This document shows, piece by piece, positions 41,931 to 51,205 of a DNA stretch of 64,000 nucleotides. This DNA is from CAIUPE01 sp046091665. Its GTDB lineage: Bacteria > Pseudomonadota > Alphaproteobacteria > Rhizobiales > Beijerinckiaceae. The notes beneath the pieces are model-generated. The model searched no databases, was not told the DNA's origin, and saw only the letters and a program-made list of their open reading frames with translations. Position numbers and translations under genes: made by a program. Within the stretch, counting starts at the first letter, position 1. Each line of letters begins with the position of its first letter. The DNA lies in the NCBI GenBank assembly GCA_046091665.1, contig JBJTCD010000053.1:1-64000 (forward strand). Reading direction: 5' to 3'.

Positions 41931-42548
41931 TCAGCGTGAATAGAATTCGATAACGAGTGATGGTTCCATTTGCACGGGATAGGGAACATCCGAGAGCGCG
42001 GGAACGCGAACAAATTTCGCCGTCATCTTCTTGTGATCGACTTCGATGTAATCGGGTGTGTCGCGCTCAGGAAGCTGTGTCGCTTCGAGAACCACTGCGA
42101 GTTCACGTGATGAGTCCTTCACTTCCACCACGTCGCCCACTTTGAGCTGATAGGAGCCGATATTCACGCGGCGACCATTCACTTTCACGTGGCCGTGATT
42201 GATGAATTGGCGCGCTGCGAAAACGGTCGCTACGAATTTTGCACGATAGACAACCGCATCAAGACGGCGCTCGAGAAGGCCGATCAGATTTTCGCCCGAG
42301 TCACCCTTGAGGCGAAGCGCTTCGTGATAATAGCGGCGGAACTGCTTTTCCGAGATGTTGCCGTAATAGCCCTTGACCTTCTGCTTGGCGCGCAACTGCG
42401 TGCCGAAGTCGGACAATTTGCCCTTGCGGCGCTGGCCATGTTGGCCGGGGCCATATTCGCGGCGGTTTACAGGGCTTTTCGGACGGCCCCAAATATTCTC
42501 GCCAAGGCGGCGATCAATTTTATGCTTTGCGTCAATACGCTTTGTCAT
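41931..42548 (-). CDS. rpsD: 30S ribosomal protein S4
   Basis: This 205-residue protein has the normal S4 length. It begins MTKRIDAKHKIDRRLGENIWGRPKSP and contains YGPGQHGQRRKGKLSDFGTQLRAKQKVKGYYG, plus the S4 RNA-binding domain RRLDAVVYRAKFVATVFAARQFINHGHVKVNGRRVNIGSYQLKVGD. The zinc-binding cysteines of some S4 proteins are absent, as usual in alphaproteobacteria. It stands alone with its own terminator, apart from the alpha ribosomal operon. Confidence 0.98.
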   Translation of the reverse strand: MTKRIDAKHKIDRRLGENIWGRPKSPVNRREYGPGQHGQRRKGKLSDFGTQLRAKQKVKGYYGNISEKQFRRYYHEALRLKGDSGENLIGLLERRLDAVVYRAKFVATVFAARQFINHGHVKVNGRRVNIGSYQLKVGDVVEVKDSSRELAVVLEATQLPERDTPDYIEVDHKKMTAKFVRVPALSDVPYPVQMEPSLVIEFYSR

Positions 42549-42752
42549 CGCTGTTCCTCATTGTTTAAGCGAAGTTTCGAGGAACGCGCCCATCCTCTGC
42601 CCAATTTCTCGGACCGACAGACCAATTTTCAGTGAAAAAAGGTCACGGGAGCGTTTAAACGACAAGCGGGCCCACACGGACCCGCCAGACGTTGGCGGCT
42701 TTCTACCGAGAGGCGCGCGCGATGTCAAATTTAGGGTAAAAATCCTCGAAAA

Positions 42753-43379
42753 TCATGAAACGACAATATCAGCATGGGCCCGCAACTCGGGACGTACATT
42801 GTGCCCCATTGGATCAAAAATGACCTTAACCCCCTCGCGGCGGATGAATTTGAAAGCGGGAACAAAGTCAGAATCGCCAGTTACCACGATTACCGCTCGC
42901 ACTGTTTCCCGCAGAGCCAATCGGGCCATATCGAGCCCGATCCGCATATCAACGCCCTTTTGGGTAATGTTTAATCCAAAATCATCGTCTGTTAATGCAC
43001 GCGGATTGTCGATCAGTTCATTTGCCGACTGGCTTTTGATTGTCCATTTATTGGCAGATAGATTTGTTTCGCCCATTCGAACAGCAAAATAGGGCTTTAG
43101 GACAAGTTGATCATAAAGAGATTGGCTTCGCCTATATCGCTCCGTTGTCGCTAAGTTAATTCGCTTTTTTGAAATAGGTTTGTTCACGGCCTCAGATGAC
43201 GGAGGCGCGTCATAATAATATATCCTCAATAATTCATATTGAGAAACAAAGGGCAAAGATTGAAGCCGGGTACATTCGCCAACTACGTCATCCGCCGTCG
43301 CATGCCGACCATGCTTAGAGTAGAGCTTTTTGGTTAAAAAGCCCCCATCAAGAAGGATGGCATAAAGTGGTGCTGACAT
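42753..43379 (-). CDS. NYN-domain (LabA/DUF88-type) nuclease-like protein
   Basis: This protein of about 208 residues starts MSAPLYAILLDGGFLTKKLYSKHG. VIVVTGDSDFVPAFKFIRREGVKVIFDPMGHN completes the acidic cluster of NYN domains, a PIN-like fold often active on RNA. The conserved aspartates in LDGGF and TGDSDF are present. A longer start at 43511 is possible but the extra 44 residues do not look like the family. Target is unknown. It ends almost at the end of the domain and lies between murI and rpsD. Confidence 0.82.
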   Translation of the reverse strand: MSAPLYAILLDGGFLTKKLYSKHGRHATADDVVGECTRLQSLPFVSQYELLRIYYYDAPPSSEAVNKPISKKRINLATTERYRRSQSLYDQLVLKPYFAVRMGETNLSANKWTIKSQSANELIDNPRALTDDDFGLNITQKGVDMRIGLDMARLALRETVRAVIVVTGDSDFVPAFKFIRREGVKVIFDPMGHNVRPELRAHADIVVS

Positions 43380-43533
43380 GGGGGAAACAAACAATGGGAT
43401 CAGCTCACTCCCAAGGCCGAGGCCACTGCTTAATACAGCTCGTCGGAATGAACTGATCCACTGGTCTATTACGTGGTCAAAACCTGACCTAACCTTAGGA
43501 TAGCCAAGCATTATAAAAAAATCAATCTACGCA

Positions 43534-44346
43534 TTAAAGCGTCGGCGGCTCCATTTGCCTAAGGCCATAATTTTCCAAAACAGATTCGAATACTGATGTG
43601 ATGTGAAGTTCATTGGTAAAACACGCAATGTCAGGAAAGTCAGTATTTTGTCGTTCAAACCGGCGCTCACCCAAAAGCTGAATCACCCGACGGGCAATCG
43701 CAGGCGCGGGGTCGATCCAGGTTACTGGCCAAGGCGCCACACGCTCAAGGCGCTCGAGGAGCAAGGGGTAATGGGTGCATGCAAGCACGACCCGATCCGT
43801 CCGGCGGTCGTTCTTTTCGACAAAGGCGGGGGCGATTTCAGCGCGGAGATCGGCGTCCGAGACGGGACGACCATGAAGCGCATCTTCCGCATAACCTGCA
43901 AGACGTGAAGCACTCACAAGAGTGACTTCGCAATCTCCAGCAAAATCGCGAATAAGCGCGCTTGTGTAATCGCGCTTCACGGTCCCTTTGGTGGCAAGCA
44001 CCGAAATCAATCGGCTTTGAGAACTTTCCGCTGCGGGTTTGATTGCGGGCACAGTGCCGACAATCGGAATGGTAAAGCGTGCGCGAAGTGCGGGGAGCAC
44101 AAGCGTAGAGGCCGTGTGGCAGGCAATCACGATGAGATCGGGTGTGAAGCGCGCGACTGCGCTATCAATCACGCTCACAACACGCGCGATCAAGTCTTCC
44201 TCTTCGCGATCGCCATAAGGAAAAAATGCGGTATCGCCAACATAGACGAAATGCGCGTCAGGCCGCGCGGCGCGAATGGGATCAAGCACGGTAAGGCCGC
44301 CGACACCTGAGTCAAAAATCAAAATCGTCGGCCGCGCTGCACTCAT
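43534..44346 (-). CDS. murI: Glutamate racemase MurI
   Basis: This 270-residue enzyme has IFDSGVGGLTVLDPI, YVGDTAFFPYG and the two catalytic cysteines, C76 in VIACHTAST and C190 in VLACTHYPLL. It makes D-glutamate for peptidoglycan. Its start overlaps the trmJ stop by four bases, and trmJ overlaps pdxA likewise, so the three form a tightly coupled operon. Confidence 0.95.
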   Translation of the reverse strand: MSAARPTILIFDSGVGGLTVLDPIRAARPDAHFVYVGDTAFFPYGDREEEDLIARVVSVIDSAVARFTPDLIVIACHTASTLVLPALRARFTIPIVGTVPAIKPAAESSQSRLISVLATKGTVKRDYTSALIRDFAGDCEVTLVSASRLAGYAEDALHGRPVSDADLRAEIAPAFVEKNDRRTDRVVLACTHYPLLLERLERVAPWPVTWIDPAPAIARRVIQLLGERRFERQNTDFPDIACFTNELHITSVFESVLENYGLRQMEPPTL

Positions 44347-45146
44347 GGCTCTTCGGTCTCTTTCGCGGCCTTGAGCGCCGCTTCAACTTCGCGACGCGCT
44401 TTTTTCGAATAGGGTTTGCGCGGACCATCGACGAGCCGCACGATCACGCCGCGCAGGGTTCGCAGATCCTGTTCATCCATGCCGATACGCATGAAGATAT
44501 TATGCAGATTCATGCTCATGCGCGGCTTTTTGCTTGCCGGACGATAAAATCCGCGCTCATCCAATTTTTCGTCGAGATATTCAAAGAAATTGAGAAGCGC
44601 TTCACGCGATGCGGGCGGCCATTTTGTTTTATGCGTGAAGGGCAAAGCTTTGCCTTCCTCTTGCGCGGAGCGCCACGCATAGCTCATCAGCAAAACCGCT
44701 TGCGAGAGATTTAAAGATGCAAATTCGGGATCAACAGGAAATGTACAAATTGCATCGGCGAGCGCGATATCCTCGTTTTCAAGGCCTGTTCGCTCGCGGC
44801 CAAAAAGTATACCAACTTTATGATCTTGCTTGACGTGATCGGAGAGGCGGCGTGAGGCCTCGTCAGGCCCATGTACGGGTTTGCCTTGTCCGCGTTCACG
44901 GGCCGTTGTTGCGTAAAGATAGTGAAGATCGGCAACGGCTTCGCGCACGCTGCTGAAAAGTGACGACTTCTCAATCACAAAACCAGCGCCAGCTGCAGCG
45001 GCTATTGTTTTCTGATTGAGCCAATTCTCGCGCGGATTGACGAGGCGCATATTATGCAAACCGAAATTCGCCATGGCGCGCGCGGTCATTCCGATATTCT
45101 CGCCAAGCTGCGGTTCGACAAGAATGATGATCGGCGTGTCACTCAT
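44343..45146 (-). CDS. trmJ: TrmJ-type tRNA 2'-O-methyltransferase (SPOUT)
   Basis: This 267-residue SpoU/TrmH-family enzyme begins IIILVEPQLGENIGMTARAMANFGLHNMRLVNPR. The SAM-binding knot residues are in VGILFGRERTGLENEDIALAD and FPVDPEFASLNLSQAVLLMSYAW. TrmJ methylates the ribose at position 32 of some tRNAs. The C-terminal helical extension is typical of this subfamily. The exact tRNA set is inferred from the family. Confidence 0.9.
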   Translation of the reverse strand: MSDTPIIILVEPQLGENIGMTARAMANFGLHNMRLVNPRENWLNQKTIAAAAGAGFVIEKSSLFSSVREAVADLHYLYATTARERGQGKPVHGPDEASRRLSDHVKQDHKVGILFGRERTGLENEDIALADAICTFPVDPEFASLNLSQAVLLMSYAWRSAQEEGKALPFTHKTKWPPASREALLNFFEYLDEKLDERGFYRPASKKPRMSMNLHNIFMRIGMDEQDLRTLRGVIVRLVDGPRKPYSKKARREVEAALKAAKETEEP

Positions 45147-46138
45147 GGCGTTGAGGCTTTCACCATGCGCAAAGCTTGCGTAAACGCATAACGCAACGAG
45201 GAATGATCGGCGATTCCTTGACCCGCAATATCAAATGCGGTGCCGTGATCAACGCTTGTGCGGATGAAGGGGAGGCCAACCGTGACATTCACACCTTGTT
45301 CGATGCCAAGGTATTTTACGGGGATCAGTCCTTGATCATGATATTGCGCAACAACAATATCAAACTCGCCTTTACGCGCGCGCATGAATATCGTGTCACC
45401 CGCATAAGGACCAGAGGCATCTAGCCCTTCTGCGTGCGCTTCAGTGATCGCGGGTATGATGTGGTCAATCTCTTCATGACCAAACATGCCATGTTCACCC
45501 GCATGCGGATTTAAACCTGAAACCGCAATGCGTGGCTTTGTTATACCATAAGACGCGCAAGCCCTTGCAGCGAGACGGATGGTTTTAAGGACGCGCGCTT
45601 TGGTTATAAGCGGCGCCACATCTTTCAACGCAACGTGAATGGTAACGAGTATGACACGAAGCTCGTCATTTGCGAGCATCATCGCAAAATCATTCGTTCC
45701 TGTCTTGTCAGCAAGAATTTCCGTATGTCCTGGATAGGCGATCCCGGCTTGCTTCATCGACTCTTTTGCAAGCGGCGCTGTGACAATGCCGGCAATCTCT
45801 TTGGCTTTGGCAAGATCAATCGCTTTGACGACATAATCATAGGCCGCTTGCCCGGCACGCGCGTCAATCGCAGCCGCTTGCATTGATGGCGGTAAATCGC
45901 TCGCCGCCATGACATCCATTGTCCCGCGCGTGAGCGTGCATTCATGCGCGTGATGGATGCTGCGCACATTCAAAGGCACGCCAAGCGCTTTGATCTCGCG
46001 TGTGAGCACATCAATATCGCCAATCACAAAAGCGGGATGACTTACGCCCTCGGCAAAGAGTTTCACGCAGAGTTCGGGGCCGATCCCGTTTGGATCGCCC
46101 ATCGTGATGGCCAGAGGGAGCGTATGAGCCGTGTTCAT
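45143..46138 (-). CDS. pdxA: 4-hydroxythreonine-4-phosphate dehydrogenase PdxA
   Basis: This 331-residue enzyme starts MNTAHTLPLAITMGDPNGIGPELCVKLF. The metal-binding histidines are visible in YPGHTEILA, and VAVSGLNPHAGEHGMFGHEE, AVSGLNPHAGEHG and YHDQGLIPVKYLG are family marks. It acts in the DXP-dependent vitamin B6 route. The start is chosen because AGGGA lies 8 bases upstream; a start at 46174 would add 12 unrelated residues. pdxA heads the pdxA-trmJ-murI operon. The B6 link with pdxY at 36.7 kb is separate. Confidence 0.93.
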   Translation of the reverse strand: MNTAHTLPLAITMGDPNGIGPELCVKLFAEGVSHPAFVIGDIDVLTREIKALGVPLNVRSIHHAHECTLTRGTMDVMAASDLPPSMQAAAIDARAGQAAYDYVVKAIDLAKAKEIAGIVTAPLAKESMKQAGIAYPGHTEILADKTGTNDFAMMLANDELRVILVTIHVALKDVAPLITKARVLKTIRLAARACASYGITKPRIAVSGLNPHAGEHGMFGHEEIDHIIPAITEAHAEGLDASGPYAGDTIFMRARKGEFDIVVAQYHDQGLIPVKYLGIEQGVNVTVGLPFIRTSVDHGTAFDIAGQGIADHSSLRYAFTQALRMVKASTP

Positions 46139-46184
46139 AAACCGATCCCTAGCGAATGCTTGGCATTCGGGCAATCCTTAGGCG

Positions 46185-47108
46185 TCAGGCCAACTGTCTT
46201 TGGCGCTCGGCTTTGGCATTGAGCCAGAGCGCGATGATGACGAGGGCCGCGCTTACAATGATGCGCGCATCAATCTCTTCGCCATAAATCATCGCACCCA
46301 TGATCACCGTGCTGACGGTGGCCAGATTGACAGCTTGAACGGTCGAAACAGGTCCAAAATGCCGGACCAAATTGAAAAAGGCGATGCGTTCCACCACCCA
46401 CAACACGCTCACCGCTGCGAGGAGATAGAGACCATTCGTCGTGAGATCAGCCGACTCGCGGCCTTGGCTCACGAGCAAAAGCGGTAAAAAGGCGAGGCCG
46501 GCGGCGAGGCTTTCGGCAATCCCCACGGCGCTGGTCTCACGATCTTTCGGCCAAAATTTTGCAGCAAAAAGATGATAAAGCGCATAGAAAAAAGGAAGAC
46601 CAAAAGCGGCGGCGAGCCAAGGATCAATCACAATACCATGATCGATCATTTCAGCATCGATGATCAAAAGGGCGGCTCCCAAAAATCCAGCGATAATAGC
46701 GAGAATGCGCAAGCGGTTCGGTTTTTCCATGCCGACCATCAAAGCCAGAAGATAGCCGAAGAGCGGTGTCGTTGAAGTTACAATCGAGAAGGTTGAAACC
46801 GGAACATGTCCGACAACCATCAAGCTCAGACCGAAAGGAAGATTGAGCATGATGGCGCAGCCAAGACCAAAGAGCCACAAGCGCGCATCCCATAAATGCA
46901 CAGGGCCGAGGGCACGCCAGATTGCGAAGAGAACAACGCCAACGGCGAGGCTTGAATAGGTGATCGTTTGCAACGGAGTGACGCCCACTTGCGCGAGAGC
47001 CTTTGTCATTACGGGTGACAAACCCCAGAAGAGTCCGAGACCCAAAAGATTTGGGATCAATCCAACGCGTGATGCGGACGGACCATGTGCCGTCGGGGTC
47101 TTAGCCAT
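46185..47108 (-). CDS. EamA/DMT-family transporter
   Basis: This 307-residue protein has about ten hydrophobic segments and two EamA repeats, for example LGLGLFWGLSPVMTKALAQVGVTPLQTITYSSL and TVQAVNLATVSTVIMGAMIYGEEIDARIIVSAALVIIAL. It is an inner-membrane drug/metabolite exporter of unknown substrate. It lies six bases downstream of the TerC-like gene on the same strand. Confidence 0.88.
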   Translation of the reverse strand: MAKTPTAHGPSASRVGLIPNLLGLGLFWGLSPVMTKALAQVGVTPLQTITYSSLAVGVVLFAIWRALGPVHLWDARLWLFGLGCAIMLNLPFGLSLMVVGHVPVSTFSIVTSTTPLFGYLLALMVGMEKPNRLRILAIIAGFLGAALLIIDAEMIDHGIVIDPWLAAAFGLPFFYALYHLFAAKFWPKDRETSAVGIAESLAAGLAFLPLLLVSQGRESADLTTNGLYLLAAVSVLWVVERIAFFNLVRHFGPVSTVQAVNLATVSTVIMGAMIYGEEIDARIIVSAALVIIALWLNAKAERQRQLA

Positions 47109-47114
47109 GAAGGC

Positions 47115-47852
47115 TTAACCACGCTTCTTTTTAGCAGACCGACGAGAAAGCATATTCAAACCTTCGACGCCCGCTGAAAAGGCCATAGCGGTATAGATAT
47201 AGCCTTTCGGCACATGAGCACCAAAGCCTTCAGCCATCAAGGTCATGCCGATCATCAACAAGAAACCGAGCGCCAACATCACAATCGTTGGATTATGTTT
47301 GATGAAATTCGATAAAGGATCGGCTGCGAACATCATTGCCAATACGGCGGCAATCACTGCGATGATCATGATCGGCAAATGTTCTGTCATTCCGACGGCG
47401 GTGATGATGTTGTCGATTGAAAAGACGAGATCAAGCAACAGAATTTGAACGATTGCCGCTGCAAAACCACGTTTGGTTGGTGCTGAGAACAGATCTGATT
47501 CTTCTTTTGGATTGAGCGAGTGATGAATTTCACGCGTCGCTTTCCAGACCAGAAACAAACCACCGGAAATCAAAATCAAATCACGCCCAGAGAAACTCTT
47601 TCCCATGATCGAGAACAGAGGTTCGACAAGATGAATGATGAAGGTCAATGCGCCCAACAGAACAATGCGCAGGCCCAAGGCGGCGAGGAGGCCGATCCGG
47701 CGCGCAATCTTTTGCTGCTCGGGTGGAAGCTTATTCGAGAGGATTGAAATGAAGATCAGATTGTCGATGCCGAGCACGACTTCCATGGTCACCAAAGCGG
47801 CAAGGGCCACCCATGCATGGGGATCAATAAGAAGTGAATAAAGATAATCCAT
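47115..47852 (-). CDS. TerC-family membrane protein
   Basis: This 245-residue protein has about seven membrane segments. The acidic membrane motifs are GIDNLIFISILSNKLP and DLVFSIDNIITAVG, typical of TerC. TerC-like proteins are linked to manganese export and metallation of exported enzymes. No Mn riboswitch is seen in the 73 bases upstream. It probably shares a transcript with the EamA gene. Confidence 0.92.
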   Translation of the reverse strand: MDYLYSLLIDPHAWVALAALVTMEVVLGIDNLIFISILSNKLPPEQQKIARRIGLLAALGLRIVLLGALTFIIHLVEPLFSIMGKSFSGRDLILISGGLFLVWKATREIHHSLNPKEESDLFSAPTKRGFAAAIVQILLLDLVFSIDNIITAVGMTEHLPIMIIAVIAAVLAMMFAADPLSNFIKHNPTIVMLALGFLLMIGMTLMAEGFGAHVPKGYIYTAMAFSAGVEGLNMLSRRSAKKKRG

Positions 47853-47924
47853 TGTACTCGGCTTTCGGAACGCGACCGTCTGGTTCAGTCAAGAGAATCG
47901 GAAATGTCAGACCTTGTTTATCGA

Positions 47925-48218
47925 CTAAACGTCGAAAACGCGAACGCGGCGTCTTGTGTTACGCTCGACAACGACGGCGGGCTTTGAACCGCCACGGGCA
48001 ATGGTTGCCACACGTTCTGTCATTTTGCGTTGGGCGACAGCGCGCATCACTTCGCGCTTCACGTCCTCAACAGGCATGCCCATCAACGCCGCAGCAATTT
48101 CGGCTTGGGCGGACGGATCATCGCTAATATCGCGCGCGGCCTCAATCGCCTCCTTAATATCGGGAGGCGCTTGTTTGACTTTTCGATAGCCGTGCTTGGT
48201 TTTCCAGACGGCACTCAT
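47925..48218 (-). CDS. Small conserved-looking hypothetical protein
   Basis: This 97-residue protein reads MSAVWKTKHGYRKVKQAPPDIKEAIEAARDISDDPSAQAEIAAALMGMPVEDVKREVMRAV and ends RNTRRRVRVFDV. It is helical and charged, and lacks cysteines. I do not recognise a family. It precedes terC in the same direction and follows a perfect inverted repeat at 48305-48323. Codon use resembles its neighbours, so it is likely a real gene. Confidence 0.65.
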   Translation of the reverse strand: MSAVWKTKHGYRKVKQAPPDIKEAIEAARDISDDPSAQAEIAAALMGMPVEDVKREVMRAVAQRKMTERVATIARGGSKPAVVVERNTRRRVRVFDV

Positions 48219-48304
48219 CGCCGCGACCTTTCAGAGAGAGACTTATTCTACCGGAAACAGCCATGATTATCGCCGATTCCGTGAGAAAAGAAACATAACA
48301 GATT

Positions 48305-48323
48305 TATGTTGCGGTGCAACATA
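48305..48323. promoter_or_regulatory. Palindrome with TGC-N3-GCA core, possible PhaR-like site
   Basis: TATGTTGC and GCAACATA form a perfect 8-bp inverted repeat around GGT, 87 bases before the small gene at 48218. The TGC-N3-GCA core resembles sites reported for regulators of polyhydroxybutyrate metabolism (PhaR/PhbF). The resemblance is inference. A phaC gene lies at the right edge of this window, but a similar site was not seen in front of it. Confidence 0.4.
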
Positions 48324-48366
48324 TACAAAATAGCGACAATTTTACGGCGATTGACCCTGTTTTGGA

Positions 48367-49500
48367 TCAATCGAGGCGTTTACCAGCGCTAAAAACGCTC
48401 AAAAGCCGATGATCAGGCCCAAGATGTACGAAATCAGCCGGATATCCCGGGCGCATCGCGCCGATTTGACCCTCAAGACCAATGAGGCGGGCAGGGGTTC
48501 TTGTCGCCATCTGCAGCACTTGGGCGAGCGGGAGACCCAGCGAGAGCATATAATGGACCGCATCGAGCATCGTGATGTCGGCCCCTGCAAGCGTATCATC
48601 TTCAAGTGTCAGTTTCTTATTTTGCCGCCGCACAACACGGCCTTGAAGTGTGAACTGATCTGGGCCCCCAGCAGCTGAAGGCATTGCATCGGAAATCAGC
48701 GCAATCCCGTCCGGGCCTTTAGCGGCGAGCGCGGCGAGAATGGCGGTGGAAGCCACATGATGGCCATCAGCAATCAATCCGCAAATAACACGTGGATCGG
48801 CAAGAGTGGCGCCGACGAGACCAGGCGCACGCCCTTCACATTGGCTCATCGCATTGAAGAGATGCGTGATCGCGCGCGCACCGGCATCGATTGCTGCTTT
48901 TGCTTCGAGATCGGTCGCGTTTGAATGACCAAGGCTTACATGGATCCCTGCGCGTGTGAGGGCACCGATCTGATCCGGCGTCACTTTATTCGGGGCAACG
49001 GTCAGAAGAAGAACGCCTGAGCGCGCTTTCGCTAAATGATCAATGTCCGCCTGTGTCAGTGCGCGAATATAATTTGCGGGATGCGCGCCTTTTTTCGTAA
49101 CATCGATGAAGGGTCCTTCGACATGGATACCAACAATGTCGCGTTGTGTTTCGCGCGCGATCCGTGTGGCGCGCAATGCATCGTCGATGATCTTTGGATG
49201 ATCGGTGATCACCGTTGGCAAAAGGGCGGTTGTTCCAAAACGACGATGCGCATCAGCAATTGCAGCGATGCCTTCAGGCGTCGGATCTTCATTGAAGAGT
49301 GTACCGCCGCCACCATTGACCTGAATATCGATGAAGCCCGGAGATAAGGTTCCACCCGCTAAATCGATCATTTCGCCGTCATGCGGTCTTTCGCTGAACG
49401 GTATAAGCGCATTGATGAAGCCGTCTTCAACCACAAGCGCGTGATCTTTGATGATGCGTTCGCCGTCAAAAAAATCAGCGCCATAAAAAATCTGTTTCAT
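48367..49500 (-). CDS. nagA: N-acetylglucosamine-6-phosphate deacetylase NagA
   Basis: This 377-residue amidohydrolase has LSPGFIDIQVNGGGG near the start, IVGIHVEGPFID with the metal-binding glutamate, HVSLGHSNATDLEAKAAIDAG, THLFNAMSQCEGR and LISDAMPSAAG with the catalytic aspartate. It deacetylates GlcNAc-6-phosphate in amino-sugar and cell-wall recycling. Its start overlaps the kinase-like gene stop by four bases, so it is the last gene of the Anbu-containing run. Confidence 0.95.
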   Translation of the reverse strand: MKQIFYGADFFDGERIIKDHALVVEDGFINALIPFSERPHDGEMIDLAGGTLSPGFIDIQVNGGGGTLFNEDPTPEGIAAIADAHRRFGTTALLPTVITDHPKIIDDALRATRIARETQRDIVGIHVEGPFIDVTKKGAHPANYIRALTQADIDHLAKARSGVLLLTVAPNKVTPDQIGALTRAGIHVSLGHSNATDLEAKAAIDAGARAITHLFNAMSQCEGRAPGLVGATLADPRVICGLIADGHHVASTAILAALAAKGPDGIALISDAMPSAAGGPDQFTLQGRVVRRQNKKLTLEDDTLAGADITMLDAVHYMLSLGLPLAQVLQMATRTPARLIGLEGQIGAMRPGYPADFVHLGPDHRLLSVFSAGKRLD

Positions 49501-50375
49501 GCAAGGGATCCTCCCGCAAGAAGAATGGCCCCGTCAACCGGATCATATAGCGGATCAGAGAAAGGATCATCGCCTTCAAGCGCAATCCACGGGCGCATCA
49601 CTGTGGATAGTCCTCCGGTAAGCGCCACGCGTTCCGCTCCTTGTTTTTGCAGCGCGTGAGCCAAATCGAGAAGTGCGCGTGCCGCTTGTTTCACAATGGG
49701 CAAACCTACCTCATCGCCTTTCAATGCGAATTCAAAAACAAGCGGGGCAAGCGCGCCGTAATCGCCACCTTTCGCATCAATCGAAAACCGCGTGATGACC
49801 GCAGGATCCTGACCAAATTTTTTCAAAAGACATTTTGTGAGCGGTGTTTCGAGCCTCAAATCATCTGCGGCGAGAAGCGTTTGCCGTAGGGCTTCGCTGC
49901 CAATGCGTGCGGCGGACCCTTCGTCGCCCAAACGAAAACCGCGCCCGCCAATGTGATAGATTTTTGTCTCGTAGCGGTAGAGACCTGCAGACCCTGTGCC
50001 CGCAATCACAATCGCACCATCCTTGCCGGCATGGGCACCGAGGCAAGAGATCATCGCGTCACTATCCACATGAACCGCTTTGAATTCCGAAAATGCATTT
50101 GCCACGCGCACGGGATCATCAAGCGTGATGATGCCAGCCAGACCAAGACCAAGCGCAATATCATTTTTTGAAATATTATTTGGATTGAGCTTTGCCAGGG
50201 CGTGATCAAGCGTTTTCTTTATTTCAGCGATCGCTGTATCAAAATCGGAATAGATATTTGCCGGCCCGCCATCGGCATCAGAACAGATTTTTCCGTGATG
50301 ATCGCGGATGCGCACGCGGCATTTTGTGCCGCCGCCATCAACGCCAATGAAATATGCTGTAATTTTATTACTCAT
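49497..50375 (-). CDS. BadF/BadG-type ATPase, probable N-acetylglucosamine kinase
   Basis: This 292-residue sugar-kinase-fold protein starts with FIGVDGGGTKCRVRIRD (phosphate 1 loop) and has VIAGTGSAGLYRYE and GGRGFRLGDEGSAARIG. These blocks fit the N-acetylglucosamine/glucosamine kinase branch of the BadF/BadG/BcrA/BcrD family. Its direct coupling to nagA supports GlcNAc as substrate: phosphorylation, then deacetylation. Its start overlaps the Anbu stop by four bases. Confidence 0.85.
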   Translation of the reverse strand: MSNKITAYFIGVDGGGTKCRVRIRDHHGKICSDADGGPANIYSDFDTAIAEIKKTLDHALAKLNPNNISKNDIALGLGLAGIITLDDPVRVANAFSEFKAVHVDSDAMISCLGAHAGKDGAIVIAGTGSAGLYRYETKIYHIGGRGFRLGDEGSAARIGSEALRQTLLAADDLRLETPLTKCLLKKFGQDPAVITRFSIDAKGGDYGALAPLVFEFALKGDEVGLPIVKQAARALLDLAHALQKQGAERVALTGGLSTVMRPWIALEGDDPFSDPLYDPVDGAILLAGGSLA

Positions 50376-51160
50376 TTTGCGGAAAGATCGCGCGGTGTGA
50401 TCGTGTCTGTCGCTTCCGTTGAGGACGGTTCACGATAATTATCGATATTTTTAAACGCTTCCCGCAAAGCGCCCGACCAGCCTTTCGATAATTTTTCGAA
50501 ATAGGGGTCATTTTGAGAGATGCGGCGCTGATAGGAAATTTCAAGTGAGTCACGTTCATACATCAGAAGATCGATCGGCATGCCGACCGAAAGATTGGAA
50601 CGCAAAGTTGAATCGAACGAGATCAATATGACTTTCGCGCCTTCGCCCATGGTCATTTCAGGCCGCGCCACGCGGTCGAGAATGGGCTTGCCATATTTAT
50701 GCTCACCAATCTGGAAAAAGGGCGTGTCTTTTGTTGCTTCGATAAAATTGCCCTCAGAATAAATTTGAAACATGCGCGGCGGCTCACCGTGAATTTGCCC
50801 GCCCAAAATAAAAGAACAGGCGAAGGTGCCATTATTGGCTTCGAGCGCTGGTCCATCGACGCGCCGCACGTCGCGCACCGCTTCGCCAATCAGGCGTGCG
50901 GCCTGAAACAGAGTGGTGACATTGACAAGCGAAGCGCCGTCTTTTTCTTCCGCCGCGTCGATCTGCTCATTGAGATTGGAGATTACCGCTTGCGTGACCG
51001 CGAGATTGCCGGCCGACAACAGAACCAAAACGCGATCGCCCTTTTTCTCCCAGACATGCATTTTGCGGAAGACGGCGATGTTGTCGAAACCCGCATTGGT
51101 GCGTGTGTCTGAGGCGAAGACAATGCCATCATCAAGGCGCAAGCCAACGCAATAGGTCAT
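50372..51160 (-). CDS. Anbu, proteasome-like peptidase
   Basis: This 262-residue protein begins MTYCVGLRLDDGIVFASDTRTNAG. Thr2 would become the N-terminal nucleophile after methionine removal. GDRVLVLLSAGNLAVTQAVI and SFILGGQIHGEPPRMFQIYSEGNFIEA follow the Anbu (ancestral beta subunit) pattern, related to HslV and proteasome beta subunits. Anbu is known to form a helical or open-ring oligomer, and its substrate is uncertain. In this window it is followed directly by kinase and nagA genes and preceded by transglutaminase, alpha-E and ATP-grasp genes. Confidence 0.93.
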   Translation of the reverse strand: MTYCVGLRLDDGIVFASDTRTNAGFDNIAVFRKMHVWEKKGDRVLVLLSAGNLAVTQAVISNLNEQIDAAEEKDGASLVNVTTLFQAARLIGEAVRDVRRVDGPALEANNGTFACSFILGGQIHGEPPRMFQIYSEGNFIEATKDTPFFQIGEHKYGKPILDRVARPEMTMGEGAKVILISFDSTLRSNLSVGMPIDLLMYERDSLEISYQRRISQNDPYFEKLSKGWSGALREAFKNIDNYREPSSTEATDTITPRDLSAK

Positions 51161-51205
51161 AACGGTCTCCTTCGGGTCGCGGCAGCGAAACTTAACGGAG
51201 AGCTT

